A DNA stretch of 11,073 nt from Methanocalculus sp. Its GTDB lineage: Archaea; Halobacteriota; Methanomicrobia; Methanomicrobiales; Methanocorpusculaceae. Of this stretch, positions 1 through 6,635 are shown piece after piece (within the stretch, counting starts at the first letter, position 1; the number at the start of each line of letters is the position of its first letter). Both the position numbers and the translations under genes were made by a program. Location of the stretch: NCBI RefSeq assembly GCF_029762515.1, contig NZ_JARVGN010000025.1, positions 1-11,073 of the forward strand, in the 5' to 3' direction. The notes below the pieces were generated by a model. That model was given only the letters and a program-made list of their open reading frames with translations. It was not told where the DNA came from and searched no databases.

Positions 1-637
1 TCCGCCGCCGGAGTGCCCGGTACGAGAGGTAGGTGAAGACGGCAGAGAAGAGCATGATGAGCAGTATCATGATGCCTGTTGCGATATTGCCGATCAAAAA
101 GATCCTCAGGGCATCGGATCCAAATGCCATCCCAAACGATCCGATACCTGATCCAAAAACCATGATCCAGAAGACTTTCCATGGATCGATTCCGATCAAT
201 CTCCCGATTGCTGATCCCATCAGGGATCCGGCACCCTGTATCGGGAGCGTCACATAGAGGAGGAGCGTGAGTGCAGTAAACCGCTCCATCCAGGGTTTTT
301 CAGCAATCAGGGCTTCAACATCCGAGATGAGCCTTTCCATATATGTCCCGATTCGTGGAATGGCAAAGAGATGCTGGAAATTCCACGCCATAAAGAGGGC
401 TCCGGCCGCATCAAGGACAAGGATGGTGAGACCGGCGTACCACCATGAAAGCCCGGCGACGATAGCAACCGGGATGATCCATCTGCCTATCGGAGTTACG
501 AGATAGGCCAGAACCACCGATAGAAGAGTGATAAGGAGGAACGGGGGCAGGAACAGAGCTGAGATGGCACCATAGATCAGAATGAGTAAAAATGGAACGA
601 CAATCCCGATCAGGGGATACTCTTCTGGTATATCCAC
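1..637 (-). CDS. Small multi-drug export family membrane protein (partial, 3' end outside window)
   Basis: I translated this minus-strand frame by hand; it stays open for 212 codons to the left edge, so the C-terminus is missing. The product is very hydrophobic, with several membrane segments and a short loop containing two Trp-rich stretches. Around residues 130-165 it reads LPIQGAGSLMGSAIGRLIGI, followed by another membrane segment. This matches the conserved LP-x-x-G-x-G-x-x-x-G-x-x-I core of the small multi-drug export family (PF06695/COG2426), whose transport substrate is not well established. There is no ATG after the in-frame TAA at 679-681, so GTG 637 (VDIPEEYPLIG) is the best start; no clear ribosome binding site precedes it. 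It lies 42 bases downstream of the SpeD-like gene on the same strand and is probably cotranscribed with it. The family call is from memory of the motif; the substrate is unknown. Confidence 0.68.
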   Translation of the reverse strand, partial: MDIPEEYPLIGIVVPFLLILIYGAISALFLPPFLLITLLSVVLAYLVTPIGRWIIPVAIVAGLSWWYAGLTILVLDAAGALFMAWNFQHLFAIPRIGTYMERLISDVEALIAEKPWMERFTALTLLLYVTLPIQGAGSLMGSAIGRLIGIDPWKVFWIMVFGSGIGSFGMAFGSDALRIFLIGNIATGIMILLIMLFSAVFTYLSYRALRRR

Positions 638-679
638 AATCAGGATTGGAAGGGGTTGAAAATAAAGGTGTTTGAAGGT

Positions 680-1102
680 TTAGATGGAGCGGAAGAAGAC
701 CGTTGTTTTGATCTCCTCTGCGCCAAAGAATTTCTTACAGAAATCAGCTGTGATCTGCGGCGGGTATTCCTTGCAGCTGAAGATGTCAAGGTATGCACCA
801 TTTGTGTCGTTTGCAAAGTGCCCGGTGATACACGAGGTCTCAATCAGCTGTACTAATGAGTATCCGGCAACCCGCTCATTTGGACCGAAGTTCACAATAA
901 CCGGTTCACCGAAGCGTTTCATATCAATGAGATCACAGACCTCCACAATGAACTGGTGGAGTTTCTGCGGGTCACGGATTGTCTCCGGGTTGCAATTCTT
1001 CAGATCAATTGCCGTGCAGAGGCCCCACATGTTCTCCTCCTTATAACGGTTCATGATCTCTCTGTCGGACAGTTCTTTTGGTATCTGCATAGTCTGGGTC
1101 AT
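680..1102 (-). CDS. SpeD-like pyruvoyl-dependent decarboxylase (AdoMet decarboxylase family)
   Basis: This 140-residue protein belongs to the S-adenosylmethionine decarboxylase family, small proenzymes that cleave themselves at a serine to make a pyruvoyl cofactor. The core is Ser90, His95 and Cys110 (in LIETSCITGHF and LDIFSCKEY). The spacings of 5 and 15 residues are the same as for the cleavage serine, processing histidine and catalytic cysteine of bacterial SpeD (63/68/83 in Thermotoga maritima). The usual Glu-Ser-His at the cleavage site is Thr-Ser-Cys here, so the substrate need not be AdoMet; SpeD homologues that act on ornithine or arginine are known. The start at ATG 1102 is supported by GAGGGAG at 1120-1114, 11 bases upstream, and by a TATA box further up; Met5 is an alternative start. 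The exporter-like gene follows directly. Family membership is quite sure, the reaction is not. Confidence 0.8.
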   Translation of the reverse strand: MTQTMQIPKELSDREIMNRYKEENMWGLCTAIDLKNCNPETIRDPQKLHQFIVEVCDLIDMKRFGEPVIVNFGPNERVAGYSLVQLIETSCITGHFANDTNGAYLDIFSCKEYPPQITADFCKKFFGAEEIKTTVFFRSI

Positions 1103-1148
1103 GGTCTTACAATCTCCCTCTTTGGATACTAATAGGTTTCAAAATTCA

Positions 1149-1162
1149 GTATATAAATATTT
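1149..1162 (-). promoter_or_regulatory. TATA-box promoter of the SpeD-like gene
   Basis: Read on the minus strand, positions 1160-1151 give ATATTTATAT, a good archaeal TATA box. Transcription would begin about 25 bases further on, near 1125-1130, leaving a leader of roughly 25 bases that contains the GAGGGAG ribosome binding site. The box is seen directly; the start site is inferred. Confidence 0.55.
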
Positions 1163-1311
1163 CCTTATAGGAAAACGATTATAATCAGCCAATTACGCAA
1201 CCAGAGAGCATATTTTGGTCAAAATCGACTAATTTGAGTTTTGTGTCATCCAATCTAAAAATAAGCAATTATAATCGAACAAATTTGAAAAAGCTCAATT
1301 TTGCCATCGAT

Positions 1312-1319
1312 AAAAAAAA
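1312..1319 (-). terminator. Oligo-T terminator downstream of the aminopeptidase gene
   Basis: Eight A residues on the plus strand give TTTTTTTT on the minus strand, with a further T-rich stretch (TTCTTC) just before it. It lies about 100 bases after the stop of the minus-strand aminopeptidase gene. Archaeal RNA polymerase commonly stops at such oligo-T tracts without a hairpin, so this is a reasonable terminator. Confidence 0.45.
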
Positions 1320-1359
1320 GAAGAAATTTCAGGTCATGCGCTTTTTGAAAATGATTTGA

Positions 1360-1369
1360 GTATATAAAG
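1360..1369 (+). promoter_or_regulatory. TATA-like box with no gene downstream
   Basis: The sequence GTATATAAAG is a strong match to an archaeal TATA box in plus orientation, but no plus-strand gene follows: from about 1390 a transcript would run antisense to the 3' end of the aminopeptidase gene. On the minus strand the same bases read TTTATATAC and would lie far upstream of the SpeD-like gene, with an oligo-T tract in between. Function is uncertain. Confidence 0.25.
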
Positions 1370-1415
1370 GTAGGAGGGAGCGAATCACCCCTGACACCAG
1401 GTCATTATGGCTTTA

Positions 1416-4277
1416 TTATAGCTCCAGATCCGGAACAGGACCCTTCAGTGATTGATAGGTGGCAAGTGCAATCGGATTCCCAAGAATAATCCGTTTCAGT
1501 GTCTGTTGGATTGTGAGGGAGGAGGCATGGTTTAAGAGATTGACAAGTATCTCCATCAAAGGAATATGGGTTTGTGTGTCCATACGGTCAATATGCGAGA
1601 AGGTAGTAAGAAGCCCTGTTGTTGTGTATTCATTGACTTCCATCAGGCGTATCAGAGCATCTGCTAAGAATACTCTCCCTTCCTCTGTCTCAAGGGATAT
1701 CTTACGATTCCGGGCAAACCTCCCATAGAGCGCCCGTTGATCGTTTGCCTGTTCTATCCTGAGGTAGCCGGAGTCCTCTATCTCCCGGAGAAGAGAGACC
1801 AAATCATCTGCATCTGCACTTGTTGTTGCAGCGAGGAATTGTTCCCATACAACCGGATCCCTGCTTGCCTCGTCCATCATTTCCCGGAATAATTTCAGCC
1901 GCTCAGGGTCAGTTGAGGCAATCAGAAGACCATAGGCATGCATTCGATCGGTTGAAACAGGAGTATTCTGGAACTGGTTTTTGATCATTTCATGTACTTC
2001 AGGGGTGTCGAGCCGGGCAAGGAGGCGCAGACAGAGGTTTTTCACCTGGCGGTTCCTGATGAAGACGGCAAGGCCCCCGATTGATTCCCAGGTATGATCA
2101 GTCTGGTGGTATGCCTGGTAGAGTGCCATGAGAGTCAGGGCATGTGCCTTTGCAATCGCAAGTTCCAATCGGCGGCGTGCATGATAGGCAGCCAGATAGT
2201 GGTGGGCAAGTGCAGGATCTGCTGCATCCGGGAAGATGGTAAGAACCTGTGCTCCGGCCCCTTCCATCAGTTCGGTATCTGAGAGGAGATCAATGTACAG
2301 GGTGATGAAGTCGGGAGATGGTTCCGCATCCTGATCCTGCATGAGGCGGAGGATCTCTTGCGACGAGAGCGAATGAAACGCAAAAAACCGACCTGCAACA
2401 TCCGGATCGGTCCGCGCCTGGAGGTACAGGAGATCCTCATCAGGATGGTAATCAAGGAGCCCGTAGAACGAGAAGCCACGGTTCAATGAGTAATAATCGG
2501 GACTATCGACATCTTCCATGATGATCTCCTCCTCCGCATCCTGGACCAGATGAGATGTTGAAGCGATCTCTGTGCCATCAGCCTTCATCAGGGCAAGCCT
2601 GAAGGGGAAGCACCAGGGAGGAGCGCCACCGGACTGGCGGAGGCGGATAGCACAGCGGCGATCATCCGGATCATAGGATGGGGTGACGGTGAGCGTCGGG
2701 AAGCCCGATCGTTTCAGCCACCCTTCTGCCATTGGTCCGAGATCCATCCCGGCGATGGATCCCATCAGGCGTACCCAGTCATCACGGCTTGCATTTGAAT
2801 GTGCAAACTTCCTGTGGTACAGCGAGAGAGCCCATACAAAAGGCTCTTTTCCGAGGATCAACTCAACCATCCTGACAAATTCAGGCGCTTTCACATAAGT
2901 TACCGAGGTGATCAGGTCATTTGGATCATTGAAACCGTCCGGCTCTATCGGCATTGCAGCAGCCCCGGTATCACGTGCAAAGGTTCCGTCCGCCGGATCG
3001 AGGAGAGAGAGGATTGTCTGGAGGCGGCTGTACTCCTCACCGAAATGGAAGGCATGGTACTGCTGTTCGATATGGACGGTGACGGCTTCATTCAGCCAGA
3101 TCTCAAATGGCGTCTCCCCGGTGACTTCGGAACCATTCAGATTATGATAATACTCATGCAGTTTAACCCGCATCAGGTACTCAAAGCCCGCATCAGTCAT
3201 CCCGGCAAACGGCATCAGGCGGTTTGTCGAGATGGTGGTATTGCCGACATTCTCCATTCCACCAAAGTCGGAGTTCTGCATCCCGATCTCCCGGTACACC
3301 GAACCGGTATAGATGTACCCCCCGACGATCTCATGATCAAGATGCTCCATCTGGCGGGAGATCCGCATGAGATCCTCTTCATCTGCCCCGCGTCTCCTGA
3401 GTTTTGCCCGCTTGTTATAGAGCCGGTAGATCTCATGCCTGACCTCAACCTGTTCATAACAATGGGGGCCTGTGAAGAGGTAGACCCAGAGGATGCCATC
3501 CTCAAGGACATCGAGTGCCTGTTCTGCCCGTATCGGATCGGAACCGGGAGGGCAGAAAAGCTCTATCTGGAAAGATCTCCCTGAAGGATATTCAAATGTC
3601 CGCTGGAAGGAGGCATAGGTGCCGACACCAAGGAAGAAGAGATATGGTGCCATGGGTGTCGTGGTATTCTCATAGGTGATTGAGTCCCGCTCACCCGTGG
3701 CAGGGTGCGGGTGCAGGAACCGGGAGGAGTGGGAGAATGAATGCCCTTTTGCGAGCCGGTGGCGGGGGATTGCAATATCGCCGTTTGAGATCATATGGGT
3801 ATACCGCGAGTCGGCGATGATGGTTGTCCTGTATCTGCATTTGGCGGTCATCTCGTCGATACAGGGGACCAGACGCTGAAATCCCCACTGCTGGCACTGG
3901 GTAATCTGGGTAGGCGGTGCATCTATCGGTGTTTCATCATAGTAGAGGCCTTCGAGGAGCGTGTGGGACGGATGGCAGATCGTCTCGCTCCGTATGACAA
4001 ATTCGGTATCTGAAGGTATTTCATCCCCAAAAGATATCAGAATACCATCTTCCTCCACCACGTATTCAATCCAGTGTCCACGGCATGAGAGGGAGTGGAT
4101 TTCCAGTCCCTTTGCATTCAAACGCAGGGAGCGGATGGGAGTAGCCTGTGTCCTGAAGAGGGTTTCTGCAAGGACGCGGGTCTCGGTATCCGAGATGGCA
4201 AAAGTGAGATCCATATGAATGACATCAACGGGGGAAGGGGAAAAGTCCGAGCGCAAGTACCGGAATCGCGGAGCCAT
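1416..4277 (-). CDS. M1 family zinc aminopeptidase (PepN type)
   Basis: This is a 953-residue zinc metallo-aminopeptidase that would remove N-terminal residues from peptides, probably in the cytoplasm since no signal peptide is evident. Visible motifs are the substrate-anchoring GGMEN (about 339-343), the zinc site HEYYH (374-378) with the third ligand Glu 19 positions later in WLNEAV (about 397), and the tyrosine of SVTYVKAPEF that stabilises the transition state. The N-terminal beta domain begins RFRYLRSDFSPSP and the remainder is a beta sandwich followed by a long helical domain, as in PepN. A charged stretch of about 48 residues (roughly 280-327) lies just before GGMEN. The frame stays open upstream to GTG 4370 (984 residues), but family members begin near residue 32 of that version, so I prefer ATG 4277. 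Neither start has a clear ribosome binding site. It is divergent from the dehydrogenase gene at 4463. Confidence 0.88.
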   Translation of the reverse strand: MAPRFRYLRSDFSPSPVDVIHMDLTFAISDTETRVLAETLFRTQATPIRSLRLNAKGLEIHSLSCRGHWIEYVVEEDGILISFGDEIPSDTEFVIRSETICHPSHTLLEGLYYDETPIDAPPTQITQCQQWGFQRLVPCIDEMTAKCRYRTTIIADSRYTHMISNGDIAIPRHRLAKGHSFSHSSRFLHPHPATGERDSITYENTTTPMAPYLFFLGVGTYASFQRTFEYPSGRSFQIELFCPPGSDPIRAEQALDVLEDGILWVYLFTGPHCYEQVEVRHEIYRLYNKRAKLRRRGADEEDLMRISRQMEHLDHEIVGGYIYTGSVYREIGMQNSDFGGMENVGNTTISTNRLMPFAGMTDAGFEYLMRVKLHEYYHNLNGSEVTGETPFEIWLNEAVTVHIEQQYHAFHFGEEYSRLQTILSLLDPADGTFARDTGAAAMPIEPDGFNDPNDLITSVTYVKAPEFVRMVELILGKEPFVWALSLYHRKFAHSNASRDDWVRLMGSIAGMDLGPMAEGWLKRSGFPTLTVTPSYDPDDRRCAIRLRQSGGAPPWCFPFRLALMKADGTEIASTSHLVQDAEEEIIMEDVDSPDYYSLNRGFSFYGLLDYHPDEDLLYLQARTDPDVAGRFFAFHSLSSQEILRLMQDQDAEPSPDFITLYIDLLSDTELMEGAGAQVLTIFPDAADPALAHHYLAAYHARRRLELAIAKAHALTLMALYQAYHQTDHTWESIGGLAVFIRNRQVKNLCLRLLARLDTPEVHEMIKNQFQNTPVSTDRMHAYGLLIASTDPERLKLFREMMDEASRDPVVWEQFLAATTSADADDLVSLLREIEDSGYLRIEQANDQRALYGRFARNRKISLETEEGRVFLADALIRLMEVNEYTTTGLLTTFSHIDRMDTQTHIPLMEILVNLLNHASSLTIQQTLKRIILGNPIALATYQSLKGPVPDLEL

Positions 4278-4462
4278 GGGGATGTATTCGATTTGGAGAA
4301 GGTAAAAGGTGATGGTGAGTGGAGAGGAAAATCCGGTCATTATCGTGATCGAGATGGGGAGGCGGAACACGATCTATCGAAAATTGTGAAACCCTCTTGT
4401 TACACAACTTCCCCTCTCCCACAACCAACAGACCAAAATACTCCCTCCCTTCATTATTCACT
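4278..4462. promoter_or_regulatory. Divergent promoter region, pyrimidine-rich on the plus strand
   Basis: These 185 bases separate the divergent aminopeptidase and dehydrogenase genes and must hold both promoters. I see no strong TATA box in either direction. AAAATACT at 4435-4442 is about the right distance from ATG 4463 for a leaderless message, but it is weak. The stretch from about 4403 to 4455 is dominated by C and T on the plus strand. If the aminopeptidase starts at GTG 4370, part of this region is coding. Confidence 0.35.
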
Positions 4463-5425
4463 ATGAAATACTATCCCGATGCCAGCGGGAGCCTCACCTA
4501 CCCGGAAGTGAACGTGGCAATTGAAGAGGTCTTTGCAGAACATGGACGGGGCAATGTCCAGATGCCTCCAAAGATCTATATCACCTTCCCGGAGGGTGAT
4601 TTTCGGACGATGCCCGCGTCAATCCCCTCACAGAATCTTGCCGGTGTGAAGATTGTGAATGTCCATCCCGGCAACCCTGCACACGGTTTGCCGACGGTGA
4701 TGGCAACGATTATTCTTATTAATCCCGCGACAGGGATACAGACGGCACTCATTGATGCAACCGCCCTCACCGATATGAGAACAGGAGCAGCAGGGGCGGT
4801 TGCTGCAAAATACCTCGCACAGAAGAAACCGCTGACAATAGGGCTTGTCGGGAGCGGGCGGCAGGCAGAAGCCCAGCTGAATGCAATCGCAGCGGAGTGC
4901 GATATCGAAGAGGTGATCGTATGGAGCAGGAGAAAGGAGAATGCGGATCGGTTTGCCGGGGCATATCAGCAGTCTCCGGCAAAAAGCGTCAGAACAATTG
5001 AAGAAGCATGTAACTGCGACCTCCTCGTCACCACAACGCCATCACGGGAGCCGCTGATCAGATCAGAATGGATTCAACCGGGAACGCATATTAATGCCAT
5101 CGGAGCCGATGCTCCCGGCAAGCAGGAGCTTGAATCCGCACTGCTTGCCCGTGCCGAGGTCTTTGTGGATGATTACGAGCAGGCGATCCATTCCGGCGAG
5201 GTGAATGTGCCGATCAGATCAGGTGCGTATTCGGCTGAGAGAATCGCGGGAACGCTCGGAGAGGTGGTGATTGGCCGGAAACAGCGGAGTTCGGCAGATG
5301 CCATCACGATATTTGATTCAACCGGGCTTGCGGTGCAGGATCTGGCGATAGCACGGATTGTTGTTGAAAGGATGGAAGGAAAAGAGATAGAAGAGGATAA
5401 CCGGCTTATTCCACCGGCACCTTGA
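4463..5425 (+). CDS. Alanine dehydrogenase / ornithine cyclodeaminase family (mu-crystallin fold)
   Basis: The 320-residue product is a member of the ornithine cyclodeaminase/mu-crystallin family (COG2423). Family landmarks are Lys37 in MPPKIYI, Lys63 in GVKIVNVHPGNP, the TDMRTGAAGAVAAKYLA segment (103-119), a Rossmann NAD-binding loop GSGRQA (130-135) and Asp216 in GADAPGKQEL. The two lysines and the aspartate correspond to the substrate-site residues of the archaeal NAD-dependent alanine dehydrogenase from Archaeoglobus. It would interconvert alanine with pyruvate plus ammonia; ornithine cyclodeaminase or another imine-reducing role cannot be excluded. ATG 4463 is chosen because the family N-terminus begins there; an open frame back to 4397 adds a low-complexity Pro/Ser stretch. 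No ribosome binding site is visible, so the message may be leaderless. Its last 20 bases overlap the convergent gene. Confidence 0.85.
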   Translation: MKYYPDASGSLTYPEVNVAIEEVFAEHGRGNVQMPPKIYITFPEGDFRTMPASIPSQNLAGVKIVNVHPGNPAHGLPTVMATIILINPATGIQTALIDATALTDMRTGAAGAVAAKYLAQKKPLTIGLVGSGRQAEAQLNAIAAECDIEEVIVWSRRKENADRFAGAYQQSPAKSVRTIEEACNCDLLVTTTPSREPLIRSEWIQPGTHINAIGADAPGKQELESALLARAEVFVDDYEQAIHSGEVNVPIRSGAYSAERIAGTLGEVVIGRKQRSSADAITIFDSTGLAVQDLAIARIVVERMEGKEIEEDNRLIPPAP

Positions 5426-6188
5426 TAGTGATCTCATAGGAGTCGATCAGCCGCCGCTCAACGATCATGTAGTAGCTCCGCCCACCTTCAAAGAACTTAT
5501 GTTTCCAGGGGCGGGGATCGCTATCTCCTTCCCAGAGGCTGCTGTCAAGAATACCCCCGCCAGTCGGGGTGATAGTAGCAACCGTTCTCCCGGGATCTGC
5601 TCCATCCATCACGGTGATGGAAAACCGGGGATATCCAACGACGCCCATGACTCGCTCATCGGTGACAGATATATCAGCACCAGGGTTAATCGATGTCTCA
5701 AGCGTATACCAGAGCTCCCATCGGGGGAACGGAATAGTAAATACTTCGGTTGTCAGGGGTGTGCCGGATGTGAGCCCTTCACCCGTTCCCGCACGGAAGG
5801 TGGCATAGGTAGTAAGCTCAGGTATTCTTGGCCCCGAGTCGATGGGAGAGCGTGCCTGAAGGTGGCTATCATCCCGTGTCAGGTGATAGGTTCCCGGATC
5901 GACATATCCGAGCTGGATTGGGGAGCCATCCCATGCCTGAACCGGACGATCGCCAATCCCGGCACCTTCAACAGTTGATGGATGGGGGATCCGGATCTGG
6001 CCAAGCGGCACCGGTGTCGGGGTTGCAGTCGGTGCCGGTGCCCGCTCGTCTCCGACACCAGGGATTGAGGGGATCTCCGGTATGCTCAGATCCGGGCTCT
6101 CACCGGTTGCCATCGGCTTGATGACGAGAGCTACAATGATAATGATAAAGATCCCGGTGAGGAAGATCATCCCGTCCTTTTTATCCAT
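5406..6188 (-). CDS. Membrane-anchored extracellular protein of unknown function
   Basis: I do not recognise this 260-residue protein. Residues 1-6 are charged (MDKKDG) and are followed by one very hydrophobic helix (about 7-25, with four consecutive Ile), which can act as an uncleaved signal anchor. A Pro/Ser/Thr-rich linker (about 33-62, containing PTATPTPVP) leads to a C-terminal region rich in beta-prone residues and ending with a YEITIKVPVE strand, which would be outside the cell. This layout is common among surface proteins of Methanomicrobiales. The start at ATG 6188 is supported by GGGGTGG upstream (about 6204-6197). The gene lies between the dehydrogenase, which it overlaps tail to tail, and the archaellum locus, from which it diverges. 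A surface or archaellum-related role would be a guess from position only. Confidence 0.72.
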   Translation of the reverse strand: MDKKDGMIFLTGIFIIIIVALVIKPMATGESPDLSIPEIPSIPGVGDERAPAPTATPTPVPLGQIRIPHPSTVEGAGIGDRPVQAWDGSPIQLGYVDPGTYHLTRDDSHLQARSPIDSGPRIPELTTYATFRAGTGEGLTSGTPLTTEVFTIPFPRWELWYTLETSINPGADISVTDERVMGVVGYPRFSITVMDGADPGRTVATITPTGGGILDSSLWEGDSDPRPWKHKFFEGGRSYYMIVERRLIDSYEITIKVPVE

Positions 6189-6263
6189 AGTATACCACCC
6201 CTAAGAGAACCATGCCCATCAATGGAGTGAACCACAAGTGTGCCAGTCCTCTTGATGTTACGC

Positions 6264-6292
6264 CTTATGTACGTACTAAGGGTAACAACCCT
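6264..6292. repeat. Adjacent inverted repeats (GTACGTAC palindrome and AGGGT/ACCCT hairpin)
   Basis: CTTA-T-GTACGTAC-TAAG at 6264-6280 is a palindrome with one extra base, and it runs into AGGGT-AACA-ACCCT at 6279-6292, a 5-base-pair stem with a 4-base loop. They lie about 75-105 bases upstream of the minus-strand surface-protein start. The first could be a dimeric regulator site; no regulator is known to me for this sequence. Confidence 0.35.
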
Positions 6293-6539
6293 ATTATCAA
6301 TTTCCCAACAATCACAGGCAGTTGACTGAAGCAGAGGGTTCAGAGAAATAATGCAGAGACGCAGTTCAGAAGCTTTGTTGCGAGAGAGAGGAGGTGTAGA
6401 GCCATTATCTTATCCAGACAATCACATATTTCTTAAAGACAATTGTTAGATAGAGCACACGAAAAAACAGGAATTGCCTCCGTTATGGTCACCTCATCCC
6501 AATTGAGGAGCCCGGAATGGAAGCTACGATACATACTTA

Positions 6540-6548
6540 TTTATATTA
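6540..6548 (+). promoter_or_regulatory. TATA box of the archaellin genes
   Basis: TTTATATTA is a good archaeal TATA box. A start site near 6568-6570 is expected, giving a leader of about 65-70 bases before the first archaellin ATG at 6636. It is the best TATA match between the upstream gene and the archaellins. Confidence 0.65.
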
Positions 6549-6635
6549 TTGAATACACTAGGGAACTATGAATATTGGTTCGCTCCCACAGGAATGAATC
6601 TGATATTCTGTAAAGGAAAAGAAGGTGATTATAAA

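Larger units (their letters stand above)
1103..1415. other. AT-rich intergenic spacer with repeated ATCGA...AATTTGA motifs
   Basis: I find no gene in this 313-base spacer between two minus-strand genes. It is far richer in A and T than its surroundings. It holds the SpeD-like TATA box, the palindrome GATTATAATC (1178-1187), an oligo-A run that is a T-run on the minus strand, and a plus-oriented TATA-like box at 1360-1369. Related elements occur at 1223-1238 (AATCGACTAATTTGAG), 1273-1289 (AATCGAACAAATTTGAA) and, inverted, 1295-1311 (TCAATTTTGCCATCGAT). They could be regulator sites or chance similarity in AT-rich DNA. Confidence 0.45.
6189..6635. other. Divergent spacer upstream of the archaellum genes
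   Basis: This 447-base spacer separates the minus-strand surface protein from the first archaellin and holds no gene I can support. It contains two inverted repeats at 6264-6292, a CCTCA/TGAGG inverted repeat (6492-6508) about 30 bases before the archaellin TATA box, two copies of ACAATCACA (6308-6316 and 6419-6427), and the archaellin TATA box at 6540-6548. The archaellin leader is predicted to be about 65-70 bases. Confidence 0.5.

Noticed and set aside
33..506. Short plus-strand open frames at the left edge
   Set aside because: They are antisense to the export-family membrane protein, whose minus-strand frame stays open across the whole stretch.
2799..3584. A 261-codon open frame on the plus strand inside the aminopeptidase gene
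   Set aside because: It is fully antisense to the zinc-site region of a clear M1 aminopeptidase and resembles no family; open antisense frames of this length arise from the codon use of the real gene.
6351..6449. A 32-codon plus-strand frame in the spacer before the archaellins
   Set aside because: It has no convincing ribosome binding site and no recognisable sequence, and it precedes the best promoter; chance is the simpler explanation.
6549..6635. N-terminal extension of archaellin 1
   Set aside because: The extension would put 29 residues before the class III signal peptide and begins within the TATA box; GGTGAT before ATG 6636 settles the start.
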